64,000 bases of DNA from Asinibacterium sp. OR53 (GCF_000515315.1 NZ_KI911562.1:1632505-1696504); one strand, 5' to 3'. Counted from the first letter of the stretch, positions 53,343 through 62,450 are shown. The notes: generated from the sequence alone by a model not told the origin. Numbers and translations are program-made.

Positions 53343-55253
53343 ATGAAATATCGTCTCCACCTTTTTACGCTTCTGCTCATGATCAGCAGCCTTTCGGCAG
53401 GCGCACAGCGCTGGTCTGAACGCATGGCTGAAACTGTTATGCATCTCTGGCCCGACAGCATGGCCATGAAACCCGGCCACCCGGTAGGATGGTCTTACGA
53501 CCAGGGTGTTGTATTGAATGGAATGGAACAGGTGTGGTTGCGTACGGGCAAAGGAAAATATTTCAATTACATACAAAAGAGTATGGACCTGTTTGTACAG
53601 AAAGATGGCAAAATACTTACTTACAAACAGGCCGATTACAATATAGACAACGTTAAGCCGGGATGCAGCCTCTTGTTATTGTATGAAGTGCTGGAAGAGG
53701 AGAAGTATAAAAAAGGAGCGCAGCTACTGCGTGAACAACTGGCAGGGCAACCGCGTACTAAAGAAGGCGGCTTTTGGCACAAGAAAAGATATCCCAACCA
53801 GATGTGGCTGGATGGCCTGTATATGGGAGAACCATTTTACGCGCAATATGCGCAGCGTTTCAATGAACCTTCTGCTTTCGATGATATTGCCAACCAGTTC
53901 GTATGGATGGAAAAGCACGCCAGGGATGCCAGAACAGGCTTGCTGTACCACGGATGGGATGAAAACAAAACAGAAAAATGGTCCAACCCTGCGAACGGAC
54001 AATCATCACAATTCTGGGGAAGGGCCATGGGCTGGTATGGTATGGCGCTGGTAGATGTGCTGGATTATTTCCCGGCAGATCATCCGCGAAGAAAAGAATT
54101 ACTCAGCATCCTGCAACGATACATCACAGCCGTTAAACAGGTACAGGATAAAACCAGCGGTATATGGTGGCAGGTACTGAACAAGCCCAATGAAAAAGGC
54201 AATTACCCCGAAGCTTCCGCTTCCTGCATGTTCGTATATACCCTTGCGAAAGCCTTGCGGATGGCTTATACAACAGATGCAACTACCATGACCGCTGCGA
54301 AGAAAGGATTCGATGGTATTATCAAAAACTTTATCACTGTTGAGAACGGACAGGTTAACCTGAACAAAGTGTGCCAGGTAGCCGGTCTCGGCGGTACGCC
54401 ATACCGTGATGGCAGTTATGCTTATTATATCGGCGAGCCGGTGGTAACCAACGACCCCAAAGGTGTTGGAGCATTTATTCTTGCAGCCGCGGAAATGGAA
54501 AACCTGGCCGACCAGCAATCCGGCGTGGGCAAGGGCAAGACCGTGCTGCTCGATTATTATTTCAATAATGAAAGAAAGAAGAACAAAGAAGGTAATACGG
54601 TTCGGTTCCATTATATATGGGAAGATTGGGCGAATAGCGGCTTCTCTTTATGGGGCCATGTATTCAGGAATACAGGCGCTAAAACTGCATCGCTCGAAAC
54701 AGCGCCTACGGCAGATAACCTGAAAAAAGCATCTGTATATATTATTGTGGATCCCGACATTCCTACAGAAAATCCTCATCCCAATTACATAGAACAGGCA
54801 GACATTACGGCTATCACCAATTGGGTAAAAGCCGGTGGCACACTGATCCTGATGGGCAACGACAGCATCAACGCAGAATTCAAACACCTCAATCAACTGG
54901 CTGCGCATTTTGGAATACAATTCAATGAAGACTGTGAGAATAAAGTAATAGGCAAGCAATTTGAAATGGGTATGATCAGGGTGAATGCAGGCAACCCCGT
55001 ATTTAAAAGAGCCAGGCAGGTATACATCAAAGAATTATCTACCCTCAATGTGCAAGCGCCTGCACAGGTGGTGCTCACCCATAAAGGAAAGAATATTGTA
55101 GCTGTTTCGAAATTGGGCAAGGGCAAGGTCTTTGCTGTAGGCGATCCCTGGGTGTACAATGAATATACCGATGGAAGAAGATTGCCTGCGGATTATCAAA
55201 ATTTTGAAGTGGCGCAGGATATCGCTGAATGGGCTTTGAAAGGAGAAAAATAA
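53343..55253 (+). CDS. GH105 unsaturated rhamnogalacturonyl hydrolase with C-terminal GATase-like domain
   Basis: 636 residues from the ATG at 53343, giving a signal peptide (about 1-21, LLLMISSLSAGAQ). The GH105 (alpha/alpha)6 barrel spans about 22-390: GWSYDQGVVLNGMEQVW, MWLDGLYMGEPF with the catalytic Asp157, and FWGRAMGWYGMALVDVL. It removes the unsaturated uronate left by pectate or rhamnogalacturonan lyases. The C-terminal ~240 residues (from about 397) are a DUF4350/GATase-like domain with WVKAGGTLILMGND and KGKVFAVGDPWVYNEYT; its function is unknown. uxaB and uxaC follow after a REP-like element. Confidence 0.92.
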   Translation: MKYRLHLFTLLLMISSLSAGAQRWSERMAETVMHLWPDSMAMKPGHPVGWSYDQGVVLNGMEQVWLRTGKGKYFNYIQKSMDLFVQKDGKILTYKQADYNIDNVKPGCSLLLLYEVLEEEKYKKGAQLLREQLAGQPRTKEGGFWHKKRYPNQMWLDGLYMGEPFYAQYAQRFNEPSAFDDIANQFVWMEKHARDARTGLLYHGWDENKTEKWSNPANGQSSQFWGRAMGWYGMALVDVLDYFPADHPRRKELLSILQRYITAVKQVQDKTSGIWWQVLNKPNEKGNYPEASASCMFVYTLAKALRMAYTTDATTMTAAKKGFDGIIKNFITVENGQVNLNKVCQVAGLGGTPYRDGSYAYYIGEPVVTNDPKGVGAFILAAAEMENLADQQSGVGKGKTVLLDYYFNNERKKNKEGNTVRFHYIWEDWANSGFSLWGHVFRNTGAKTASLETAPTADNLKKASVYIIVDPDIPTENPHPNYIEQADITAITNWVKAGGTLILMGNDSINAEFKHLNQLAAHFGIQFNEDCENKVIGKQFEMGMIRVNAGNPVFKRARQVYIKELSTLNVQAPAQVVLTHKGKNIVAVSKLGKGKVFAVGDPWVYNEYTDGRRLPADYQNFEVAQDIAEWALKGEK

Positions 55254-55267
55254 AAATCCAAACAAAA

Positions 55268-55372
55268 ACGTCATCCCGAGCGAGCGAAGCGAGTCGAAGG
55301 AGCTGCTCGAAGGTTCAGGCAGCTCCCTCGGCTGCGCTCGGGATGACGTTCTTCGACTCGCTTCGCTCGCTC
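55268..55372. repeat. REP-like GC-rich inverted repeat (copy 1)
   Basis: ACGTCATCCCGAGC at 55268 and its inverse ending at 55349 enclose a palindromic element. The inner arm at 55278-55298 is perfectly inverted at 55352-55372, and a GGATGAC motif recurs at 55374-55380 and 55388-55394. It is strongly GC-rich compared with its flanks. This GTCATCCCGAGC...TCGGGATGAC type is a common Bacteroidota intergenic repeat, probably spread by REP-associated transposases. It lies between GH105 and uxaB. Confidence 0.82.
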
Positions 55373-55430
55373 AGGATGACGAGCTAGGGATGACGGTCGA
55401 AAAGCAAAGCAGACATAAAATAAAGATTAA

Positions 55431-56885
55431 ATGCAATTATCAAGATCCTTTTTAGAGGAAAAGGGAAAAGCACTCCCCGAGAAAGTATTACAATTTGGAA
55501 CAGGTGTTTTACTGCGCGGATTGCCGGATTATTTTATCAACAAAGCGAATAACCAGCAACTGTTCAACGGCAGCATCGTAGTGGTAAAATCAACCAGCAA
55601 TGGCGGAACAGATGCATTCAAACAACAGGAAGGTGTTTTCACGCAGATAGAACGAGGCTATGAAAATGGACAAGCGGTAGAAAGAACAGTAGTGAATACT
55701 GCCATCAGCCGCGTACTTTCTGCGCGGGAAGAATGGGAAGAAATATTGGCCTGCGCTTCGAACGAAGCCATGCAGGTGATCATTTCCAACACAACGGAAG
55801 TAGGCATTACCCTGATGCCTGAAGATGCACACGCAGAACGGCCGGTTTCTTTTCCGGGCAGACTGTTGCATTTTCTGCTGAAAAGATTTGAAACATTCAA
55901 TGGCAGTAAAGAGGCCGGTATGGTGATCATTCCCACCGAACTGATCGTTGACAATGCCCATAAACTGAAAGCTATTTTATTGCAACTGGCTGAGATGAAA
56001 GGATGCAGCCGTGACTTTTGTAACTGGTTGCAGGAAGCCAACGATTTTTGCAATTCACTGGTAGACCGTATTGTGCCGGGCAAACTGGGTGCAACCGAAA
56101 CAGCCGCATTGGAAAAGCAATTGGGGTATCGGGATGATCTGATGATCATGTCAGAATGTTATCGCTTGTGGGCCATCGAAACCAGTTCAGAACGTACTAA
56201 AAAAATATTATCATTCAGTGCAGCAGATGCAGGTGTAATACTGGCGCCCGATATTAATAAGTTCAGGGAACTGAAACTGCGGTTGTTGAATGGTACCCAT
56301 ACTTTTTCTTGCGGACTTGCCTGCCTGGCAGGATTCGCCACGGTGAAAGAAGCGATGCAGGATGAAACATTTGCAGCTTTTGTTGCCGGCCTGATGATGG
56401 ATGAGATTGTACCCCTGGTAGCAGGAGGGAATATCAGTACGGAAGAAGCCCGGACCTTTGCCTCACAGGTGATCGACCGTTTCAGGAATACGTATATTGA
56501 ACACTTGTGGATCAATATCACGGTACAATACACTTCTAAAATGGTGATGCGCAATATACCTTTGCTGGAGAAATATTTTGCGACAAACGGATCGGCGCCA
56601 ACCCTCATGTCGCTTGGCTTTGCGGCTTACCTGCTGTTCCTGAAACCAGGTGCACCTTACAAAGTGGAAGACGATAAAGCGGGATTGATTGTTGCCTACT
56701 GGAACCGGCAGGATGAGCCGGGCTGGCTCGAAGCCCTGTTGTCTGATAAGTCAATATGGGGTAATGATTTGACAATCTATCCGGGTTTTGCAGAAACTAT
56801 ACATATGTATCTTGCAATGTTAACCGGCAGTGATGCAAGCGATATACTCCGGTCGGTTATGGATAAAAGATCAGAGAGTGTATAA
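55431..56885 (+). CDS. uxaB: Tagaturonate reductase (altronate oxidoreductase)
   Basis: 484 residues, mannitol dehydrogenase-like family. It reduces tagaturonate to altronate (and possibly fructuronate to mannonate) with NADH. Seen: the Rossmann start KVLQFGTGVLLRGLPDYFI, VVKSTSNGG, the block LIVDNAHKLKAI, FCNSLVDRIVPG (C-terminal catalytic domain) and KLRLLNGTHTFSCGLA, which contains the conserved Lys and His of the family. It is followed by uxaC after 19 bases. No altronate dehydratase is in the window, so either it lies elsewhere or this enzyme feeds mannonate to UxuA. Confidence 0.93.
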   Translation: MQLSRSFLEEKGKALPEKVLQFGTGVLLRGLPDYFINKANNQQLFNGSIVVVKSTSNGGTDAFKQQEGVFTQIERGYENGQAVERTVVNTAISRVLSAREEWEEILACASNEAMQVIISNTTEVGITLMPEDAHAERPVSFPGRLLHFLLKRFETFNGSKEAGMVIIPTELIVDNAHKLKAILLQLAEMKGCSRDFCNWLQEANDFCNSLVDRIVPGKLGATETAALEKQLGYRDDLMIMSECYRLWAIETSSERTKKILSFSAADAGVILAPDINKFRELKLRLLNGTHTFSCGLACLAGFATVKEAMQDETFAAFVAGLMMDEIVPLVAGGNISTEEARTFASQVIDRFRNTYIEHLWINITVQYTSKMVMRNIPLLEKYFATNGSAPTLMSLGFAAYLLFLKPGAPYKVEDDKAGLIVAYWNRQDEPGWLEALLSDKSIWGNDLTIYPGFAETIHMYLAMLTGSDASDILRSVMDKRSESV

Positions 56886-56904
56886 ATTTTTATAAAATCC
56901 CAGC

Positions 56905-58326
56905 ATGAGAACATTTTTGGATGAAAATTTTTTGCTGTCAAACAAGACAGCGCAGCAACTGTATCACGAGTATGCCAAGCCCATGCCCGTGATCGATTAT
57001 CATTGCCACCTGCCTCAACAGCAGATTGCAGAAGACCTTCAGTTTAAAAACCTTACACAAGTGTGGTTGTACGGCGATCACTACAAGTGGAGGGCCATGC
57101 GTACGAATGGAGTGGACGAAAGTTATTGCACGGGCAATAAAAGCGATAAAGAAAAATTCGAGCAGTGGGCAGCCACGGTTCCTTATACTTTACGTAACCC
57201 GCTGTATCACTGGACACACCTTGAATTACAGCGCTATTTTGGTGTGCATGATATCCTGAATCCGCAGACGGCCGGCAAAATTTATGATACCTGCACGGCA
57301 TTGCTGCAAACGAAAGAATACTCAGTGCGTAACCTGTTGCGCAGGATGAATGTGAAAATGGTTTGCACCACCGATGATCCCGTAGATTCATTGGAGTATC
57401 ACATACGATTAAAGGAAGAAGGCTTTGAAATACCCATCCTGCCTGCATTCCGGCCCGATCATGCCATGAACGTATCTAAGCCGGAACTGTTTAATCAATA
57501 CCTGAAAAAGCTGGAGGCGGTGAGCAATATCTCCATCTCTTCTTTCGATGATTTCCTTTATGCATTGCAGAGCCGGCATGATTTCTTTGCATCGGCGGGA
57601 TGCAGTGTTTCTGATCATGGATTGGAAGAACTCTATGCAGAAGACTTCACCGGATCGGAGATTGACAGTATTTTCAACAAAATACATGGAGGTAAACAAC
57701 TGAGTGAAACAGAACAGCGCAAGTTCAAATCGGCCATGCTGGTGCATTTTGCCGAATGGGATTGGGAAAAAGGATGGGTGCAGCAGTTTCACATAGGCGC
57801 CATGCGTAACAATAATTCGCGCATGCTGCAGCAACTCGGGCCCGATACAGGTTGGGATTCGATTGGTGATTTTTCACAGGGAAGGGCTTTGTCGTCGTTC
57901 CTCAACAAACTGGACAGCGACAACAAACTGGCCAAGACGATCATATACAACCTCAACCCCGCTGATAACGAACTTATGGCTACCATGCTCGGTAATTTCA
58001 ACGACGGATCGGTTGCAGGCAAAATACAGTTCGGATCGGGATGGTGGTTCCTCGACCAGAAAGACGGCATGATCAAACAAATGAATGCACTCTCTAACAT
58101 GGGACTCATCAGCAAGTTTGTGGGCATGCTCACCGATTCGAGAAGCTTCCTGTCGTACCCTCGCCATGAGTATTTCAGAAGGCTGCTCTGCAACCTGTTT
58201 GGAGAAGAAATTGAAAATGGCGAACTTCCCGCCGATATTGAATGGGTGGGAACCATCATACAGGATATTTGCTACCGCAATGCAAGGAATTATTTCGGAT
58301 GGCAATCGATGACACCTGAGCAATAG
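56905..58326 (+). CDS. uxaC: Glucuronate isomerase
   Basis: 473 residues, full length. It converts D-glucuronate to fructuronate and D-galacturonate to tagaturonate, the first step of the hexuronate pathway. The amidohydrolase-like metal motif is Asp31-Tyr-His33-Cys-His35 (VIDYHCHLPQ). Further family segments are TTDDPVDSLEYH, PAFRPDHAM, WDWEKGWVQQFHIGAMRN, TDSRSFLSYPRHEYFRR and the C-terminal NARNYFGW. It sits between uxaB and the aldehyde dehydrogenase gene in one operon. Confidence 0.97.
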   Translation: MRTFLDENFLLSNKTAQQLYHEYAKPMPVIDYHCHLPQQQIAEDLQFKNLTQVWLYGDHYKWRAMRTNGVDESYCTGNKSDKEKFEQWAATVPYTLRNPLYHWTHLELQRYFGVHDILNPQTAGKIYDTCTALLQTKEYSVRNLLRRMNVKMVCTTDDPVDSLEYHIRLKEEGFEIPILPAFRPDHAMNVSKPELFNQYLKKLEAVSNISISSFDDFLYALQSRHDFFASAGCSVSDHGLEELYAEDFTGSEIDSIFNKIHGGKQLSETEQRKFKSAMLVHFAEWDWEKGWVQQFHIGAMRNNNSRMLQQLGPDTGWDSIGDFSQGRALSSFLNKLDSDNKLAKTIIYNLNPADNELMATMLGNFNDGSVAGKIQFGSGWWFLDQKDGMIKQMNALSNMGLISKFVGMLTDSRSFLSYPRHEYFRRLLCNLFGEEIENGELPADIEWVGTIIQDICYRNARNYFGWQSMTPEQ

Positions 58327-58358
58327 CGTATTTATTTTATCTAACAACCCTGAATGCA

Positions 58359-59984
58359 ATGAGTTTTAGCGAGCAACTGAAAAACATTTTTGTAACCGAA
58401 GAAGAAATCCCTGCCGAATACAGGCTGGCGGAAGAAATTAACCAACGACTCTACCTGTCTAACGGTGAAATGAAGCAATGGAGCGGAGACGTGCATGAAG
58501 TATATTCTCCCATCTGCGTGAAAACCCCCAATGGACTGCAAAGAAAACTGATCGGCACTTATCCTGTCTGTACAGAGAAGGAAGCGTATGAAGCGCTGGA
58601 TGCAGCAGTAGCTGCTTATGACAACGGCCGGGGACAATGGCCTACCATGAGTGTGGCCGACCGCATACAATGTGTAGAGAAATTCATCAGTAAAATGATG
58701 GAACAGAAATCCATTGTAGTGAAACTGATCATGTGGGAGATCGGTAAATCTTATGCCGACTCGGTAAAAGAATTCGACCGTACGGTTGAATACATTTATG
58801 CCACCATTGATGCATTGAAAGATGTTGACCGCGATTCATCGCGCTTTACCATTGAGCAGGGTATCGTGGCGCAGATACGCCGTTCACCGCTGGGCGTGGT
58901 GCTTTGTATGGGACCGTTCAACTATCCGCTGAACGAAACCTTCACTACACTGATCCCCGCTATCATCATGGGTAATACACTGTTGTTCAAACCTCCCAAA
59001 CATGGTACTTTATTGCATTACCCTTTATTGAATGCTTTTAAAGAATGCTTTCCCAAAGGCGTGGTAAATACCATTTACGGCAGGGGTAATACCATTATAC
59101 CCGGATTGATGAAATCAGGTAAAATCAATGTACTCACTCTGATCGGTTCCAGCAGGGTAGCAAACGAATTGAAAAAACTGCATCCCAAAGTAAACCGCCT
59201 GCGCGCCATCCTGGGGCTCGATGCCAAGAACGCTGCCATCATCACTAAAGATGCCGATCTGAAATTGGCTGTACAGGAAACTGTATTAGGTAGTCTTTCT
59301 TTCAACGGGCAGCGTTGTACTGCGTTAAAAATTGTCTTCGTGCATAAGCGTGTTGCAGATGCTTTTGTAAAAGAATTGTCTGCTGCAGTGAACAAATTGA
59401 AATTCGGTATGCCCTGGGAAGCGGGTGTAGCATTGACTCCGCTGCCTGAACCGCAGAAACCAGCTTACCTTCAGGAATGTATCCGCAATGCTGAACAACA
59501 CGGTGCCAAAGTAATGAATGAAAACGGTGGTGCTGCGATGGAGTCTTTTGTATACCCGGCTGTATTATATCCGGTGAGTAAAGAGATGAAACTGTATCGC
59601 GAAGAGCAGTTCGGTCCGCTTATTCCCGTGGTGCCTTTCGACAGCCTTGATGAACCCATCGAATACCTAATCGAGTCTACACATGGTCAACAGGTGAGTC
59701 TCTTCAGCAATGAAAGTAAAGAGCTTGCCTCGCTGATAGACCCCCTGGTGAACCAGGTAAGCCGCGTGAATATTAATTGCCAGTGCCAGCGTGGTCCGGA
59801 TAGCTTTCCTTTCACCGGAAGAAAAGACAGCGCCGAAGGAACTTTATCTGTATTTGATGCGTTGCGTGCATTCTCCATCCGTTCATTGGTAGCTGCGAAG
59901 CTGACAGAAAGCAACAAGCACCTGGTGAATGAGATCGTAGAAATACACGAATCGAACTTCCTCAGTACCAAGTATATTTTCTAA
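58359..59984 (+). CDS. gapN: GapN-type NADP-dependent glyceraldehyde-3-phosphate dehydrogenase
   Basis: 541 residues, aldehyde dehydrogenase superfamily, most like non-phosphorylating GAPDH. It would oxidise glyceraldehyde-3-phosphate directly to 3-phosphoglycerate with NADPH formation. Nucleophile Cys320 in FNGQRCTAL and the oxyanion Asn188 in PFNYP are present, with EEQFGPLIPVVPFDS and the C-terminal PDSFPFTGRKDSAEGTLSV also clear. The segment that normally reads LELGGK reads LGLDAK (285-290), so the usual general-base Glu appears replaced by Gly286. It lies 32 bases after uxaC, matching its use downstream of KDPG cleavage. Confidence 0.85.
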   Translation: MSFSEQLKNIFVTEEEIPAEYRLAEEINQRLYLSNGEMKQWSGDVHEVYSPICVKTPNGLQRKLIGTYPVCTEKEAYEALDAAVAAYDNGRGQWPTMSVADRIQCVEKFISKMMEQKSIVVKLIMWEIGKSYADSVKEFDRTVEYIYATIDALKDVDRDSSRFTIEQGIVAQIRRSPLGVVLCMGPFNYPLNETFTTLIPAIIMGNTLLFKPPKHGTLLHYPLLNAFKECFPKGVVNTIYGRGNTIIPGLMKSGKINVLTLIGSSRVANELKKLHPKVNRLRAILGLDAKNAAIITKDADLKLAVQETVLGSLSFNGQRCTALKIVFVHKRVADAFVKELSAAVNKLKFGMPWEAGVALTPLPEPQKPAYLQECIRNAEQHGAKVMNENGGAAMESFVYPAVLYPVSKEMKLYREEQFGPLIPVVPFDSLDEPIEYLIESTHGQQVSLFSNESKELASLIDPLVNQVSRVNINCQCQRGPDSFPFTGRKDSAEGTLSVFDALRAFSIRSLVAAKLTESNKHLVNEIVEIHESNFLSTKYIF

Positions 59985-59990
59985 AACAAC

Positions 59991-60071
59991 ACGTCATCCC
60001 GAGCGTAGCCGAGGGATCTGCCCGAATGTTCAGCAGGTCCTTCGACTCGCTGCGCTCGCTCAGGATGACGT
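59991..60071. repeat. REP-like GC-rich inverted repeat (copy 2)
   Basis: ACGTCATCCCGAGCG at 59991 pairs with CGCTCGCTCAGGATGACGT ending at 60071, with imperfect inner arms (GTAGCCGAGGGATC and GGTCCTTCGACTCGC). The ends match copy 1 at 55268. It fills the gap between the convergent gapN and YhcH genes and may also act as a terminator. Confidence 0.82.
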
Positions 60072-60081
60072 AATTAACAAA

Positions 60082-60534
60082 TTATAGCTTCACTTTAATC
60101 ACCAGCTTCTTGATCATGCCATCCCCAATCATGGGTGCATGCACGTCTTCGGGGTAAAAGATGGCGAACTGGCCACCGGTTAACTCGAAATAGGTATCCG
60201 GCGCATCATTATAAAATACAACGTCTTTTTCTTCGTTATACTCACCGCGTTGGTCCACACAGGAATCCCTGGGTTTCCAGCCGATCGTTTCACGGCCATT
60301 GATGCATACTTGTATATCGATGTGTTTATTGTGACATTCGAATTTGGCAGTAGACTCGGCTGCTGTTACACCCGGTTTATCGGAAACGATGGCTTTCAGG
60401 TGTTGGCCATCGATCTCGAATTTGCCGGTTTCCAGCGACGCGAGATTCTGTTTAGAAATGTACTCAAAAGCTTTGGCGAAAAGCGGATGCATGGATGCGT
60501 ATTTTCCTGCACTGGCTAAACTGTCTATGATCAT
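60082..60534 (-). CDS. YhcH/YjgK/YiaL family (TabA-like cupin) protein
   Basis: 150 residues, the family norm. It is a small cupin barrel with ECHNKHIDIQVCINGRETIGW, FAIFYPEDVHAPMIG and a C-terminal KLVIKVKL strand; the His and Glu residues bind a metal. Relatives accompany sialic acid, uronate and biofilm-related sugar genes and are thought to act on sugar anomers or sugar acids. It follows kdgK after 24 bases on the same strand. Confidence 0.9.
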   Translation of the reverse strand: MIIDSLASAGKYASMHPLFAKAFEYISKQNLASLETGKFEIDGQHLKAIVSDKPGVTAAESTAKFECHNKHIDIQVCINGRETIGWKPRDSCVDQRGEYNEEKDVVFYNDAPDTYFELTGGQFAIFYPEDVHAPMIGDGMIKKLVIKVKL

Positions 60535-60558
60535 GTTGCTTCGTTTTGCGGGTAGAGA

Positions 60559-61584
60559 TTATCGTTGAACCCTTCCGGAGCCATCGCCTTTCATGAGGTC
60601 TTTCACTTCGTTCAGGGTGGCATGGTTGAGATCGCCGGGAATGGTGTGTTTCAGCGCAGATGCTGCAACACCGAATTCGGCCGCTTCCTTCATAGGCATA
60701 CCGCTGACGAGCCCGTAGATGAATCCGCTCGCAAAAGAATCGCCACTGCCCACGCGGTCAACGATGCGTACTTCGTATTGCCTGGTATGATAGAAGCTTG
60801 ATCCATCGTAAACGAGTGCACTCCATCCGTTATCGGAAGCACTGTGGCTTTCCCGAAGGGTGGAAGCAATATATTTGAAACCGAATTTTGCTTTCATCTG
60901 CTGGAACACATCTTTATAACCATCGAGGTTCAATTCCCCCTTGGTAACATCGGTGCCCTTGCTCACGAAGCCCAGCGTGGTTTCGGCGTCTTCTTCATTA
61001 CCAATGCATACATCTACATACTGACAAAGCCTGGTCATCACTTCACGGGCTTTTTCTTTGCTCCATAATTTTTTACGATAGTTGAGGTCGATGCTGGTCG
61101 TAATGCCTTTGGCTTTGGCCGCTTTCAAAGCAGCTTCGGTAAGCGCAGCAGCTTTATCGCTCAATGCAGGTGTGATACCAGTGGTATGGAACCAGTCGGC
61201 ACCTTCAAATATCTTATCAAAATCAAATTCGCTGATCTCAACATCTGAAATAGAAGCGCCGGCACGGTCATACACCACCTGTGAAGCACGCATAGAAGCA
61301 CCTGTTTCCAGGAAATAGATACCCAGACGTTTACCGCCACGGGCAATGAATTGCGTATCTACACCATAACGACGGATATGATTGATAGCGGCCTGTCCCA
61401 ATGGGTTATCAGGTACTTTGGTAACAAATGTGCCATTGAGTCCATAATTGCAAATGGCAACGGCCACATTGGCTTCGCCACCTCCATAAGTTACATCCAA
61501 ACTATCGGCCTGTACAAAACGCTCAAAGCCAGGGGTGGACAAGCGGAGCATGATTTCTCCGAGGGTAACAACTTTTTTCGGCAT
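60559..61584 (-). CDS. kdgK: 2-keto-3-deoxygluconate kinase (PfkB family)
   Basis: 341 residues. It phosphorylates KDG to KDPG with ATP. PfkB signatures: N-terminal VTYGGGEANVAVAICNYG and C-terminal DRVGSGDSFASGFIYG with the catalytic base Asp282. VVTLGEIMLRLSTPGFERF and YDRAGASI are typical of bacterial KDG kinases. It is divergent from kdgA across a 201-base region with a perfect LacI-type palindrome. Other sugar substrates are possible, but the neighbours make KDG the clear choice. Confidence 0.92.
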   Translation of the reverse strand: MPKKVVTLGEIMLRLSTPGFERFVQADSLDVTYGGGEANVAVAICNYGLNGTFVTKVPDNPLGQAAINHIRRYGVDTQFIARGGKRLGIYFLETGASMRASQVVYDRAGASISDVEISEFDFDKIFEGADWFHTTGITPALSDKAAALTEAALKAAKAKGITTSIDLNYRKKLWSKEKAREVMTRLCQYVDVCIGNEEDAETTLGFVSKGTDVTKGELNLDGYKDVFQQMKAKFGFKYIASTLRESHSASDNGWSALVYDGSSFYHTRQYEVRIVDRVGSGDSFASGFIYGLVSGMPMKEAAEFGVAASALKHTIPGDLNHATLNEVKDLMKGDGSGRVQR

Positions 61585-61711
61585 GTTGGTAAATTGATAA
61601 TAAGTGAAGAAAGGTTTAGCAATCTGTTATGAGTTTACGAAACAGTGTTCAAATTTCTTTATTTATTTTGGGAAGCAGAAAGAAAGGATGGGCGTTTTAG
61701 TGCAAAAATTT

Positions 61712-61725
61712 CGCAAACGTTTGCG
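61712..61725. promoter_or_regulatory. Perfect LacI-family operator between kdgK and kdgA
   Basis: CGCAAACGTTTGCG is a perfect 14-bp palindrome with the central CG of LacI-family operators, located in the divergent kdgK/kdgA control region. TAAACTTG at 61759-61766 resembles a -7 box for kdgA. The same sequence with two changes lies before the GH105 gene next to a LacI regulator. Confidence 0.68.
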
Positions 61726-61785
61726 GAGAAAAATGACTGCAAATCCCTGTATTTCCAATAAACTTGTCGTCCCAATAAAAGCCAT

Positions 61786-62448
61786 ATGAAGAAAAAGGAT
61801 CGCCTTTTGCAATTGATCCCTGAACAGGGTGTGTTACCATTATTTTTCAACAAAGATGTTGAAGTCAGTCTCCAGGTTTTAAAAGCTTTATACGAAGCCG
61901 GTATCCGGACAGTAGAATATACCAATCGCGGTGAAGCAGCGCTGAAAAATTTCATCGCTATGCGCCAGCTCTATGATGCGGAATTACCAGGTATGTATTT
62001 AGGCATAGGCACTATTAAGAACGGAGAGATGGCACGCAAATTCATCGATGCGGGTGCCGACTACCTGATTTGTCCGGGTCTTGTTCCTTCGGTAGCCGAA
62101 GTAGCCGATCAGCACGAAATGCTTTGGGTGCCCGGTTGTATGACACCTACAGAGATCATCAGCGCGGAAACACTGGGTGCGCGTATGATCAAATTATTCC
62201 CCGGAAATATTTTAGGTCCCGGGTTCTTATCTGCTATCAAAGAATTATTTCCCGATCTGTTATTCATGCCAACAGGTGGCGTGGAGCTCGACAAAGAAAA
62301 TATTGCCGGATGGTTTAAAGCAGGCGTATGTGCAGTAGGCATGGGCAGCAAACTCATCACCAAAGCATTGCTGGAAGCGAAAGATTATGCACAGATCGTT
62401 GCAGCCACCAAACAGGTATTACACACTATTCAATCCATTAAAGCCTGA
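61786..62448 (+). CDS. kdgA: 2-dehydro-3-deoxy-phosphogluconate (KDPG) aldolase
   Basis: 220 residues, class I aldolase of the KDPG/KHG family. It splits KDPG into pyruvate and glyceraldehyde-3-phosphate. The catalytic Glu44 in RTVEYTNRG and the Schiff-base Lys136 in ARMIKLFPG are in place, with the phosphate loop FMPTGGVELD and VGMGSKLI. The ATG at 61786 follows a 201-base divergent region, and exuT follows two bases after the stop, so the two are translated together. Confidence 0.95.
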   Translation: MKKKDRLLQLIPEQGVLPLFFNKDVEVSLQVLKALYEAGIRTVEYTNRGEAALKNFIAMRQLYDAELPGMYLGIGTIKNGEMARKFIDAGADYLICPGLVPSVAEVADQHEMLWVPGCMTPTEIISAETLGARMIKLFPGNILGPGFLSAIKELFPDLLFMPTGGVELDKENIAGWFKAGVCAVGMGSKLITKALLEAKDYAQIVAATKQVLHTIQSIKA

Positions 62449-62450
62449 TC

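Noticed and set aside
53216..53467. N-terminal extension of the second LacI gene
   Set aside because: It would overlap the divergent GH105 start and control region and adds an unlikely low-homology leader; the ATG at 53215 begins directly before the HTH.
55268..55400. GC-rich repeats considered as a CRISPR array or an insertion-sequence end
   Set aside because: Only inverted copies, no regular spacers, no transposase and no cas genes nearby; they match the REP-like pattern at 59991.
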